The notes beneath the pieces are model-generated. The model was given only the letters and a program-made list of their open reading frames with translations, was not told the origin of the DNA and did no database searches. Positions 1-8,308 of a stretch of 64,000 nucleotides of DNA are shown one piece after another. Origin of the DNA: Thalassospira sp. MCCC 1A03138. Its GTDB lineage: Bacteria; Pseudomonadota; Alphaproteobacteria; Rhodospirillales; Thalassospiraceae. Every line of letters starts with the position of its first letter. The stretch's first letter is position 1. The position numbers were made by a program, and so were the translations under genes. Where the stretch lies: the NCBI RefSeq assembly GCF_002115785.1, contig NZ_JFJY01000005.1, positions 186,001 through 250,000 of the forward strand, read 5' to 3'.

Positions 1-27
1 CAGCACCGCAGACCTTTCAAAACACAC

Positions 28-62
28 AAAAAAACGCGGCCTTTTGCAGGGCCGCGTTTTTT
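28..62 (-). terminator. Rho-independent terminator after ctpA
   Basis: An 11-bp perfect inverted repeat (31-41 with 50-60, GC-rich core CGCGGCC) encloses an 8-base loop. Read on the minus strand it is followed by a run of T, directly downstream of the ctpA stop codon. It is nearly symmetrical, so it could also stop transcription arriving from the other side. Confidence 0.85.
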
Positions 63-77
63 GACAATTTATCGCAA

Positions 78-1595
78 TTAGAGCCCCGCGCGCAAAAGTG
101 GCTCCACCTGATCCCTATACACAGCAAGCTTACCGTCACTGAAATAGCCCACGGCACATTCAAGAACAGTATCGCGCTGCAATTCCTTGGCTTTGGCCTC
201 GCCATCGCCTTCGGCGTCCAACGGGTTATCATTTGTTGCAGATTTGCCGATACGGGTAACCTCTATATCGCGTTCGCAACTTGCTGCATCCATTGATGCA
301 AGAACCTTGCGCGGATCGCGGCGACGCGGCGGCAAGGCGTGCTCAAGGTCAACCTCCCGCTCGAACTCTTCGGCATCAGGAAGTTTGACTTCGATATCCG
401 GGACAACACCATTGCCCTGCACGATGTGGTTTTCCGGCGTCGTGTAATAACCAGTCGTGATTTTAAGACCACCGCCAGAAGTCAGCGGCATGATGCGTTG
501 CATTGAACCTTTACCAAACGACTGTTCGCCGATGATGACACCTCGCCCGTTTTCACGCAGGGCGGCCGCCATCAATTCGGCGCCCGACGCCGATCCACGG
601 TCAAGCAGAATAGCCATGGGCGCCCCGTCAAAATAATCGCTGCTGTCTGCTTCATAGCTGCGCAATTTACGTTCGCCCCGCCCTTCGGTCGCAACAATCA
701 GCCCCTTGCTCAGGAATTGATCGGCAATATCGGCGGCACTATCAAGCAATCCACCCGGGTTGCGTCGCAAATCAACGATTACGCCCCGTGGTGACCCAAT
801 CCTGTTTTCCAGCATTTCAAGATATTCGCGTGTCTGATCCAATGTGCTGGCATCAAAACGCGACACACGGATGTAGGCCAAATCGTTATCGATGATTGAT
901 GCGGTAACCGACGGCACCTCGATCCGTGCACGTTTCACGGTGACGTCAAAGTTTTCCTGCTTGCGCTGTATCGACAGTGTCACCGGGTCGCCGATGCGAC
1001 CGCGCATAAGACGGACAGCCTCGGCAATGGGCTCGCCCTTCATTTCATGACCATCAATATGCGTGATCCGGTCATTGGGTTGCAGGCCAGCCCGTGCGGC
1101 AGGTGTATCGTCAATCGGTGACACGATACGGATCAGCTTGTCCTCATCCTGCGAAATCACGATGCCAACACCGGCAAAACTTCCCTCAGTACTTTCCTGC
1201 AAACGGCGGAACATATCGTCGGTCATATATGCGCTATGCGGGTCCAGGTCGTGCAGGCTTTCGTCGAGTACTGCACCAACGATGCCGTCTGGCGTGTGAT
1301 CATCAGTTTCAAGATTTGGCAAACTGGCAATCGCGCGCTCGACAAACGCCGGGCGATCAATATTTTCCACATAGGTATCGGAGAGAACCTGAACCGCTTC
1401 GACGAACAGTTTATCGGCGCGATCATATTGGTCGCTGGTCGCACTTTCGTCGACATAGTCGCGGTAGGCATCCAGAAACTGCTGTTCATCATCGCTTGGC
1501 CAAACCGGACCGGCACACGCCACCAACCTCGTTCCGGCAAATGAAATCACCACCGCAAGCAAAATTGGTAATATTCCTTTGCGCAGCACCGCCAT
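78..1595 (-). CDS. ctpA: C-terminal processing protease, S41 family (CtpA/Prc-like)
   Basis: 505 aa. Serine protease that recognises C-terminal tails of periplasmic proteins. A hydrophobic N-terminal segment (residues 8-26) ends in L-V-A-C at residue 27, which matches a lipobox, so the enzyme may be a lipoprotein. A PDZ domain lies at about 138-215 (GVGIV, GLQPNDRI). The S41 core follows, with the catalytic Ser337 in GSASGAE and Lys362 in FGKGS, plus the accompanying Gln366. The C-terminal 100 residues carry two extra cysteines beyond the usual domain. The ATG at 1595 has AGGAG five bases upstream. The gene is monocistronic, ends at a strong terminator and is divergent from the acyl-CoA dehydrogenase. 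Fold and catalytic dyad are clear; the substrate is unknown. Confidence 0.9.
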   Translation of the reverse strand: MAVLRKGILPILLAVVISFAGTRLVACAGPVWPSDDEQQFLDAYRDYVDESATSDQYDRADKLFVEAVQVLSDTYVENIDRPAFVERAIASLPNLETDDHTPDGIVGAVLDESLHDLDPHSAYMTDDMFRRLQESTEGSFAGVGIVISQDEDKLIRIVSPIDDTPAARAGLQPNDRITHIDGHEMKGEPIAEAVRLMRGRIGDPVTLSIQRKQENFDVTVKRARIEVPSVTASIIDNDLAYIRVSRFDASTLDQTREYLEMLENRIGSPRGVIVDLRRNPGGLLDSAADIADQFLSKGLIVATEGRGERKLRSYEADSSDYFDGAPMAILLDRGSASGAELMAAALRENGRGVIIGEQSFGKGSMQRIMPLTSGGGLKITTGYYTTPENHIVQGNGVVPDIEVKLPDAEEFEREVDLEHALPPRRRDPRKVLASMDAASCERDIEVTRIGKSATNDNPLDAEGDGEAKAKELQRDTVLECAVGYFSDGKLAVYRDQVEPLLRAGL

Positions 1596-1918
1596 ACTCC
1601 TGTGTTTTCTTGTTCTTCAGATCGTGTCCCGATCACCGGAAGGGCAGTCTAGCTTGCCAAAGCCCGAATGGCGACCCTGCAACGGTTTTCACACCTGATT
1701 TATATCGGAACCATTATATATTACCGCCAGTAGTGCGGCGCAACACTCGCTGGTTTTCCAGAAGAACATCCAACTAATAGCTTAGAGTAATTTGGTACTT
1801 TCAGAAGGAAACAGACTCGATCTTCTCCCGCCTTGTGATTATGCTATATAGCAACAAAGCCCCGAAACGAGGGCGATACCGAGCGGGCGCCTCACAATTC
1901 AGGGAGACGTCTTTTTCC
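1596..1918. other. Divergent intergenic region, ctpA / acyl-CoA dehydrogenase
   Basis: 323 bases between two divergent starts. It holds AT-rich patches (around 1708-1720 and 1838-1852) and a 10-bp palindrome GCTATATAGC at 1843-1852, which may be part of a promoter or operator for the dehydrogenase. I could not match a convincing -35/-10 pair and see no small gene here. Confidence 0.3.
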
Positions 1919-3694
1919 ATGAGCGACTATACGCCACCACTCCATGATCTGCGGTTCCTGATCCACAATGTGATCGGTTTGCAAACCGTTTCGGATATCC
2001 CGGCCTTCGCAGAAACCAGTCCGGACCTTGTCGATGCCATTCTTGAAGAAGCAGGGAAACTGGCTTCTGGCGTACTGGCACCCTTAAACCGTATTGGGGA
2101 TCAGGAAGGTTCGGTTCTTCAAACTGATGGCCATGTTAGAACTCCGACCGGCTGGAAGGATGCCTATGATAAATTCTGTGAAGGCGGCTGGCAGGGCATA
2201 AGCGCCCCACAGACCGAGGGCGGCATGGGGTTGCCGTTGCTTTTGGGTGCCGCCGTAGGAGAGCTTTGGCATTCGGCGAATATGGCCTTTGCCCTGTGCC
2301 CCATGCTTACCGCCGGCGCCATTGAACTTCTGACCGCACATGGATCGGACGAGCAACGCGCAATTTATCTGTCACGCATGATAAGTGGCGAATGGACCGG
2401 CACTATGAACCTTACCGAACCGCAGGCCGGTTCCGACCTTTCAAAGGTTCGCAGCACGGCCGAGCCAGAAGATGACGGTTCGTACCGGATTACCGGACAA
2501 AAGATTTTTATCACCTATGGCGATCACGAGATGACAAGCAACATAGTTCATCTTGTGCTTGCCCGGACACCGGACGCGCCAGACGGGGTCAAAGGTATAT
2601 CGCTATTCATTGTGCCGAAGTTCGTTGTGAACGCCGATGGCACACCAGGTGAGCGTAACGATGTGAAATGTGTATCACTCGAACATAAGCTTGGTATCCA
2701 TGGAAGCCCGACCGCTGTTCTTTCCTTTGGAGACAACGGGGGTGCCAAGGGTTATCTGGTCGGACACAAAGGCCACGGTTTGGCTTGCATGTTCACAATG
2801 ATGAACAACGCCCGTCTTGCCGTCGGGCAACAGGGCGTCGCGATTTCAGAACGCGCCTATCAGCAAGCTGTATCCTACGCACGCGATCGCAAACAGGGGA
2901 AATCTCCGACGACCGGGCAGGATGAAAGCATCATTCATCACGGCGACGTCCAGCGCATGCTGATCCGAATGCGCTCAACCGCCGAAGCCGCCCGCGCGCT
3001 TTCACTTTATGCCGCGGCGCAACTTGATATTGCTCATCATCATGAAGACGAAAATGAACGCACGAAGGCGCAAACGCGCGCAAACCTTCTGATCCCAATG
3101 GTCAAGGGATGGTCAACGGATCTGGGCGTGGAAAACGCATCCCTTGGCATTCAGGTTCATGGCGGTATGGGCTTTATCGAGGAAACAGGCGCAGCCCAGC
3201 ATCTGCGTGACGCGCGAATTGCCCCAATTTACGAAGGCACAAATGGCATTCAGGCACTGGATCTGATCGGCCGGAAGCTCCTTCGTGATAATGGAGCCGC
3301 GATGCGGTCACTGATTACCGAAATGCGTATGTCTGTATCCAAGCCGCATCTTGATGACAATTTGTCTAAAGCGGCGCGGATGTTCGGCCATGCCATCGAT
3401 CAACTGGAACAAACCACAAAAGATATCCTCACCACGCGCAAAAACTCATCTGGCCTCGCTCAGGCTATCGCCTCCCCCTACCTCCGGCAGACTTCGATTT
3501 GTGTGGCAGGTTGGTTAATGTTCCGCTCTTTGGAAAAACTGACCGATAGCGGCATTGAAAAGGGCTTTGCCAAAGCAAAGGGCCTAAGCTGTAACTTCTT
3601 TTTGGCGCAAATCGTTCCCGAAGCCGATTTCATGGCACAGCAGATCGCCAATACGCGCCACGAATTGCTGCATGAAACCGCGCCATTATTCTGA
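1919..3694 (+). CDS. Acyl-CoA dehydrogenase, long form (DmdC/FadE-like)
   Basis: 591 aa from the ATG at 1919, which has AGGGAGA about 12 bases upstream. The frame is open back to a GTG at 1835, but that extension is basic, low in hydrophobics and unlike the family. FAD-dependent alpha,beta-dehydrogenation of an acyl-CoA. Visible: the N-terminal helical domain, the middle-domain motif MNLTEPQAGSDL (163-174), the catalytic Glu439 in YEGTNG, and a roughly 130-residue C-terminal extension typical of the 590-aa subgroup. That subgroup includes 3-methylmercaptopropionyl-CoA dehydrogenase (DmdC) of marine bacteria and generic fatty acyl-CoA dehydrogenases; sequence alone does not separate these. It stands alone, with a hairpin after the stop codon. 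Confidence 0.85.
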   Translation: MSDYTPPLHDLRFLIHNVIGLQTVSDIPAFAETSPDLVDAILEEAGKLASGVLAPLNRIGDQEGSVLQTDGHVRTPTGWKDAYDKFCEGGWQGISAPQTEGGMGLPLLLGAAVGELWHSANMAFALCPMLTAGAIELLTAHGSDEQRAIYLSRMISGEWTGTMNLTEPQAGSDLSKVRSTAEPEDDGSYRITGQKIFITYGDHEMTSNIVHLVLARTPDAPDGVKGISLFIVPKFVVNADGTPGERNDVKCVSLEHKLGIHGSPTAVLSFGDNGGAKGYLVGHKGHGLACMFTMMNNARLAVGQQGVAISERAYQQAVSYARDRKQGKSPTTGQDESIIHHGDVQRMLIRMRSTAEAARALSLYAAAQLDIAHHHEDENERTKAQTRANLLIPMVKGWSTDLGVENASLGIQVHGGMGFIEETGAAQHLRDARIAPIYEGTNGIQALDLIGRKLLRDNGAAMRSLITEMRMSVSKPHLDDNLSKAARMFGHAIDQLEQTTKDILTTRKNSSGLAQAIASPYLRQTSICVAGWLMFRSLEKLTDSGIEKGFAKAKGLSCNFFLAQIVPEADFMAQQIANTRHELLHETAPLF

Positions 3695-3718
3695 CACAGC
3701 GTTGACGTTGAAATCCCC

Positions 3719-3765
3719 CAACCTCTTCCGGAACAGATTCTCCAGAAGAGGTTGCTTTCGCCTTT
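3719..3765 (+). terminator. Putative terminator after the acyl-CoA dehydrogenase
   Basis: Perfect 10-bp inverted repeat (3719-3728 with 3745-3754) followed by a T-rich stretch (GCTTTCGCCTTT). It lies 25 bases after the stop codon and before the lpt operon. Confidence 0.55.
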
Positions 3766-3876
3766 AACGGCAATCGTTTGCAGCATACTCCACCGCAATC
3801 AGCCAGCCCCGTCGCGTAACAGTGTAATTGCCGGGATTTACCCCTAATTTCCTGTTTCGGTTTTTGAACGCTTCTC

Positions 3877-3889
3877 TATAATCCGGCCA
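3877..3889 (+). promoter_or_regulatory. TATAAT -10 box adjoining the lptF start codon
   Basis: A perfect TATAAT at 3877-3882 ends only seven bases before the lptF ATG (3890). Transcription would therefore start at or next to the A of the start codon. No Shine-Dalgarno sequence lies in front of this ATG. The -35 region is weak. Confidence 0.45.
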
Positions 3890-5008
3890 ATGAATCGTTT
3901 AACCCGATATATGCTGAAACAGCAGTTCATCATGATGGTGTTTGTGACACTTGGCTTGCTATGTGTCATTTGGCTGTCGCAAAGCCTGCGTTTCATTGAA
4001 ATGATTGTGAACCGCGGCCTTTCGGTATCGGTATTTTTGCAGCTAACATCTCTGCTGCTTCCAAGCTTTTTGGCAATTATTTTACCGATCTCGCTCTTTT
4101 TCGTTGTAGTTTTCACATATAACAAACTTATTCAGGACCGCGAGTTGATCGTTATGCGATCCGCCGGGTTAAGCCAGTGGGCTCTTGCAAAACCGACACT
4201 CATACTAGCATTGCTGACCGCCGCTTTCGGTTATTTCCTGACGCTGTTTTATCTGCCTTACAGCTACCAGCAATTCAAAGAACTGCAGTTCTCAATCCGC
4301 AACGATTTCTCATCCGTTTTGCTGCAGGAAGGCAGCTTTACCGACCTTGACGGTCTGACAGTCTATATCCGGGAAGTCGGGCAGGATAACGAGCTACTTG
4401 GCATTCTTGTCCATGACGCCAGAGACCCAAACAAACAGGCCACAATGATGGCCAAAAATGGTGCGCTCGTTCGCACGGAAAATGGTCCACGGATCGTATT
4501 GCTTGATGGAAACCGCCAGGAAGTCAACACGAAGGACGGCACGATGTCGATCCTCTATTTTGACCGCTATGCTGTCGATATTGCGCATAATGCAGAAGAT
4601 CCGACCCTTCGTTACAAAGAAGCGCGAGAACGAAGCGTATCCAATCTTCTAACAACCATGCCGCCTGATGTTTTGCCGAATGACATTGGCTCATTTCGCG
4701 CTGAAGGGCATGATCGGCTACTTTCACCGCTATACTCCATCGGCTTTGCAAGCATTGCACTGGCAGTTCTGGTTTCAAGCAGCTTCTCTCGCAGGGGGCA
4801 GACCGGGCGCCTTTTATTTGCGATTGCAATTATGATCGTCTTCCAGGTGATCAGCATCACAATGAAGAACCTTGCAGCAAAGAATCCCGACCTTGTCCCC
4901 CTTATGTATTTGAATGCGCTTCTTCCAATCGCAGGGGGCCTCTACTGGACATTCCGCGGACCGCAAATTCGTGCGAAGGCTGGAAGCCGGGACGAGGTTC
5001 CAGCATGA
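3890..5008 (+). CDS. lptF: LPS export ABC transporter permease LptF
   Basis: 372 aa. Inner-membrane subunit of the LptB2FG complex that extracts LPS from the inner membrane and pushes it along the LptC-LptA bridge to LptD. Shows the family layout: about three N-terminal membrane helices (about 12-32, 52-75, 97-118), a periplasmic beta-jellyroll (about 125-265), then three C-terminal helices (about 275-350). It is the first gene of an lptF-lptG-lptD-surA-pdxA-ksgA run and overlaps lptG by four bases (ATGA), which indicates translational coupling. The ATG lacks a Shine-Dalgarno and sits next to a -10 box, so the message may be leaderless. Confidence 0.93.
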   Translation: MNRLTRYMLKQQFIMMVFVTLGLLCVIWLSQSLRFIEMIVNRGLSVSVFLQLTSLLLPSFLAIILPISLFFVVVFTYNKLIQDRELIVMRSAGLSQWALAKPTLILALLTAAFGYFLTLFYLPYSYQQFKELQFSIRNDFSSVLLQEGSFTDLDGLTVYIREVGQDNELLGILVHDARDPNKQATMMAKNGALVRTENGPRIVLLDGNRQEVNTKDGTMSILYFDRYAVDIAHNAEDPTLRYKEARERSVSNLLTTMPPDVLPNDIGSFRAEGHDRLLSPLYSIGFASIALAVLVSSSFSRRGQTGRLLFAIAIMIVFQVISITMKNLAAKNPDLVPLMYLNALLPIAGGLYWTFRGPQIRAKAGSRDEVPA

Positions 5009-6108
5009 GAATCTCACCGACCCTAACCTGGTATTTCGGCAAACATGTTCTGATATCGATTCTGGGAATTCTCGCCCTTTTGATCGGATTGATCCTGATC
5101 GGCGATACAATCGAGTTGCTGCGTCGCGCCGGTGGACGCCCAGATGCGACGGTTGGTATCGTGTTTCAAATGGCAACCAGTCGAATTCCATTCATGACAG
5201 AGAAGGTCCTGCCGTTTGCTGTCTTGTTCGGATCGATGTTTTCGTTCTGGAAGCTTACTGGCAATCAGGAGCTTATCGTCACACGTGCAGCAGGTGTTTC
5301 TGCCTGGCAATTCCTACTTCCGCCAATCATGTGCGCGATTTTGCTAGGCTCCATTCAGGTTATGGCGCTTAATCCGCTATCTTCAATTTTGCTACAAAGA
5401 TACGAAACGCTCGAGGCCCGATATCTTCAGGGCAACAGCAGTGTCATGAATCTCTCATCAAACGGATTATGGCTGCGTCAGGGCACGCAGGATGGACAGG
5501 CCGTAATATATGCCCGCGAAGTTCGTGGGCAGGCAACAGATAGAGTTGACTTACGGAACGTCACCGTTTTCCGTTTTCAGAATGCCGATGATTTCACAAC
5601 CAGAATTGATGCGCAGCGTGCAGTTCTCGAGCCCGGCACATGGCGTTTCTATGACGCATGGACCTTCCATCCGGGACAGACTAGTGAGTTTTCATCCGAA
5701 TTGATGTTGCCCACAAATCTGACCGCACGAAAAATCCAGGACAGTTTTGCATCTCCCGAAACGATGTCGTTCTGGGACCTGAAGCCGTTTATCAACCTTT
5801 TGGAACGCGCCGGCTTCAACGCAACTCGCCATCGCATCCATTTTCACAGTTTGCTGTCGCGTCCATTGCTGCTTTGCGCAATGGTTCTGATTGCCGCTGC
5901 ATTCTGTCTTAAATTTTCTCGACGTCGCCGCGCATCTCTTGTTATCGGTGGGGGTGTCGCGACCGGTTTCATTCTTTATTTTTGTACCGATGTCATTTCA
6001 GCACTTGGCGTTTCAGGTGGAATCCCGCCCGTCTTGTCGGCTTGGGCACCTGCAGGTATATCTTTGCTATTGGGAGTTTCCACCTTGCTTCATCTGGAGG
6101 ACGGCTAG
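5005..6108 (+). CDS. lptG: LPS export ABC transporter permease LptG
   Basis: 367 aa. Second permease of the LptB2FG transporter, paralogous to LptF and forming a heterodimer with it. The same arrangement is visible: N-terminal membrane helices from residue 12, a periplasmic jellyroll of about 150 residues, then three membrane helices in the last 100 residues. The start overlaps the lptF stop, so equal production of the two subunits is likely. The next gene, lptD, starts four bases after its stop codon. The ATPase LptB and the LptA/LptC bridge are not in this window. Confidence 0.93.
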   Translation: MRISPTLTWYFGKHVLISILGILALLIGLILIGDTIELLRRAGGRPDATVGIVFQMATSRIPFMTEKVLPFAVLFGSMFSFWKLTGNQELIVTRAAGVSAWQFLLPPIMCAILLGSIQVMALNPLSSILLQRYETLEARYLQGNSSVMNLSSNGLWLRQGTQDGQAVIYAREVRGQATDRVDLRNVTVFRFQNADDFTTRIDAQRAVLEPGTWRFYDAWTFHPGQTSEFSSELMLPTNLTARKIQDSFASPETMSFWDLKPFINLLERAGFNATRHRIHFHSLLSRPLLLCAMVLIAAAFCLKFSRRRRASLVIGGGVATGFILYFCTDVISALGVSGGIPPVLSAWAPAGISLLLGVSTLLHLEDG

Positions 6109-6112
6109 CTGA

Positions 6113-8296
6113 ATGGCTCATACAGGGGGAATGATAAAAAGACTGGCAACGGGGACCATCCTGGGCTGTGCATTTGCTTTGGCCGGAACGTATTCGATTG
6201 CCGCCAAGGCACAGCAGTCCGATGAAGTGACCACTGCAAAGGACGAACAGTCCAAGATTCTTTTCAGTGCGGATGAAGTTGACTATAACCGGGAACTTCA
6301 AACGGTAACAGCGCGCGGCAATGTCGAAATCTCGCGGGATGGTCGTATTTTGCTGGCCGATACCGTCAGCTATGACAGATCACAGGACGTGCTTACGGCG
6401 TCTGGCAATGTCAGTATTACCGAACCAACCGGTGAAGTGACGTTTGCAAGTCATGTCGAACTCTCGGGTGATTTCAAGGAAGGCATTGTTGAAGACATTT
6501 ATGTTCTTCTTGATGAAAACACTCGAATTGCCGGTACCGGCGCGCGCAGAAGCGGCGGGAATTTTACCGAAATTGCCAAGGCGGTTTACTCTCCTTGCAA
6601 GGTTTGCGAAGACGCCCCAGAAACACCACCACTTTGGCGCATCAAAGCAGCCCGTGTTCTTCACGATGCCAAAGAAAAAACCGTGGAATACGAAGATGCC
6701 CGACTGGAATTTGCAGGAATTCCGGTTCTTTATTCGCCGTATTTCCAACATCCTGATCCAACAGTTAAACGTCAATCAGGTCTTTTGGCACCATCTTTTG
6801 GTAGCACGAGTTATGTCGGATCGTTCTTCGAATTGCCCTATTATTGGGCTATTGATCAAAGCAAGGATTTGACCCTTCGTCCTATCTACACAACGGATGA
6901 AGGCCCGGTTCTCGCCAGTGAGTATCGCCAACGCTTTGACAGCGGTGAAATGGAAGTTGTCAGTAGTGTTACCAGTGACGATACGGACGACTTTCAGGGG
7001 CACATTGATGCAAAAGGCCGTTTTGACATCGATAAAACATGGCGGTGGGGATTTGATGCAGAACAGGCTTCTGAAAAGACCTATATGAGCCGATATGGTT
7101 TTGGCTCCCCATCTGTTTTGACCTCCAACCTGTTTACCGAGGGTTTCAGAGGGGCCAGTTATAGCCGTGTCGACGGCTATTACTTCCAGGGACTAAAGGC
7201 CGAAGATGATCGGGATACGACACCCATCATTTTGCCACACGCACAATTCCACGGTCAAACGGCTCCGGCGAAATATGGCAGTTACACCACCCTTGATTTG
7301 GATGCCTTGTCTCTCACCCGGGAAGAAGGGGCGGATTCTCATCGCCTTTCCGCCAAAGCAGGCTGGGCTCTGCCCTATATCGGATCACTCGGAGACGTAA
7401 CAAAGCTCTCGATGTCCATTCGCACCGACAATTACATGGTTTCGGATGTATCAAGAGACGGTCAACAGGATTACAACGGATATGCAGGCCGAATTCTTCC
7501 ATTGGCAGCCATCGACTGGAACATGCCGTTTGTGAACAATCAGGGCAGCTACCATCATATCATCAAACCGATTGTCATGGCCGCATGGTCGCCAAACGGT
7601 GGAAATCCGAACGAGATTCCGAATGAAGACTCCCAGTCATTCGAGTTTGATGACATCAATATTTTCTCACATGACAGATATAGTGGCCTTGACCGCGCAG
7701 AAGACGGTTTTAGAACCAGCTACGGCCTTGAATGGGGGGTCTACGGCGAGGAAGGAGGATATACCAGTGCCATGTTCGGCCAAAGCTATCGCGCCCAAAA
7801 GGGCGATACCTTTGAAGAAGGCTCTGGCCTCGAAGATCATCTGTCGGATTATGTCGGCAGATTAACCGTCTCTCCAAACAAATATGTCGACCTGACCTAT
7901 CGCTTCCGGCTTGATAACGAAGATTTCTCGACACGCCGAAATCAGGTATCAGCAGGTTTGGGTGAAAAGGAAACGTTACGCCTTAATCTGGATTACGTTC
8001 ACTTTGCAGAAGATGCTGGCAGTGATGAGTTCGGCCAACGAGAAGAACTTTATTTCCGCGCGGAGCGCCAGTTCAGCGGATTCTGGTCGGGGATGGCATA
8101 TAGTCGCTATGATCTTGATCAGAACGACCCTCTTGAATACGGTTTCGGCTTTGTTTACGAAGACGAATGCTTCGTGTTTGACGGACGGGTCAGAAGAACA
8201 TTCTACGAAGATCAGGACCTTGGTCAGTCGGATGAGATTCTTTTCCGACTGGTATTCAAAACACTTGGCGAATTTGCGTCAGCAGCCGGATTATAA
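6113..8296 (+). CDS. lptD: LPS-assembly outer membrane protein LptD
   Basis: 727 aa. Outer-membrane barrel that receives LPS from LptA and, plugged by the lipoprotein LptE, inserts it into the outer leaflet. A signal peptide ends near AKA at residues 31-33. An OstA/LptA-like jellyroll spans about 45-150, and the barrel covers the remaining 550 residues with alternating aromatic strands. Mature cysteines are only C162 and C165 (a CxxC pair) and C686. This differs from the four-cysteine arrangement of Escherichia coli. GGAGG upstream of 6113 supports this start; an internal ATG at 6131 is too close to its purine run. SurA, its folding chaperone, is encoded next. Confidence 0.93.
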   Translation: MAHTGGMIKRLATGTILGCAFALAGTYSIAAKAQQSDEVTTAKDEQSKILFSADEVDYNRELQTVTARGNVEISRDGRILLADTVSYDRSQDVLTASGNVSITEPTGEVTFASHVELSGDFKEGIVEDIYVLLDENTRIAGTGARRSGGNFTEIAKAVYSPCKVCEDAPETPPLWRIKAARVLHDAKEKTVEYEDARLEFAGIPVLYSPYFQHPDPTVKRQSGLLAPSFGSTSYVGSFFELPYYWAIDQSKDLTLRPIYTTDEGPVLASEYRQRFDSGEMEVVSSVTSDDTDDFQGHIDAKGRFDIDKTWRWGFDAEQASEKTYMSRYGFGSPSVLTSNLFTEGFRGASYSRVDGYYFQGLKAEDDRDTTPIILPHAQFHGQTAPAKYGSYTTLDLDALSLTREEGADSHRLSAKAGWALPYIGSLGDVTKLSMSIRTDNYMVSDVSRDGQQDYNGYAGRILPLAAIDWNMPFVNNQGSYHHIIKPIVMAAWSPNGGNPNEIPNEDSQSFEFDDINIFSHDRYSGLDRAEDGFRTSYGLEWGVYGEEGGYTSAMFGQSYRAQKGDTFEEGSGLEDHLSDYVGRLTVSPNKYVDLTYRFRLDNEDFSTRRNQVSAGLGEKETLRLNLDYVHFAEDAGSDEFGQREELYFRAERQFSGFWSGMAYSRYDLDQNDPLEYGFGFVYEDECFVFDGRVRRTFYEDQDLGQSDEILFRLVFKTLGEFASAAGL

Positions 8297-8308
8297 GGCA
8301 GTATAACC

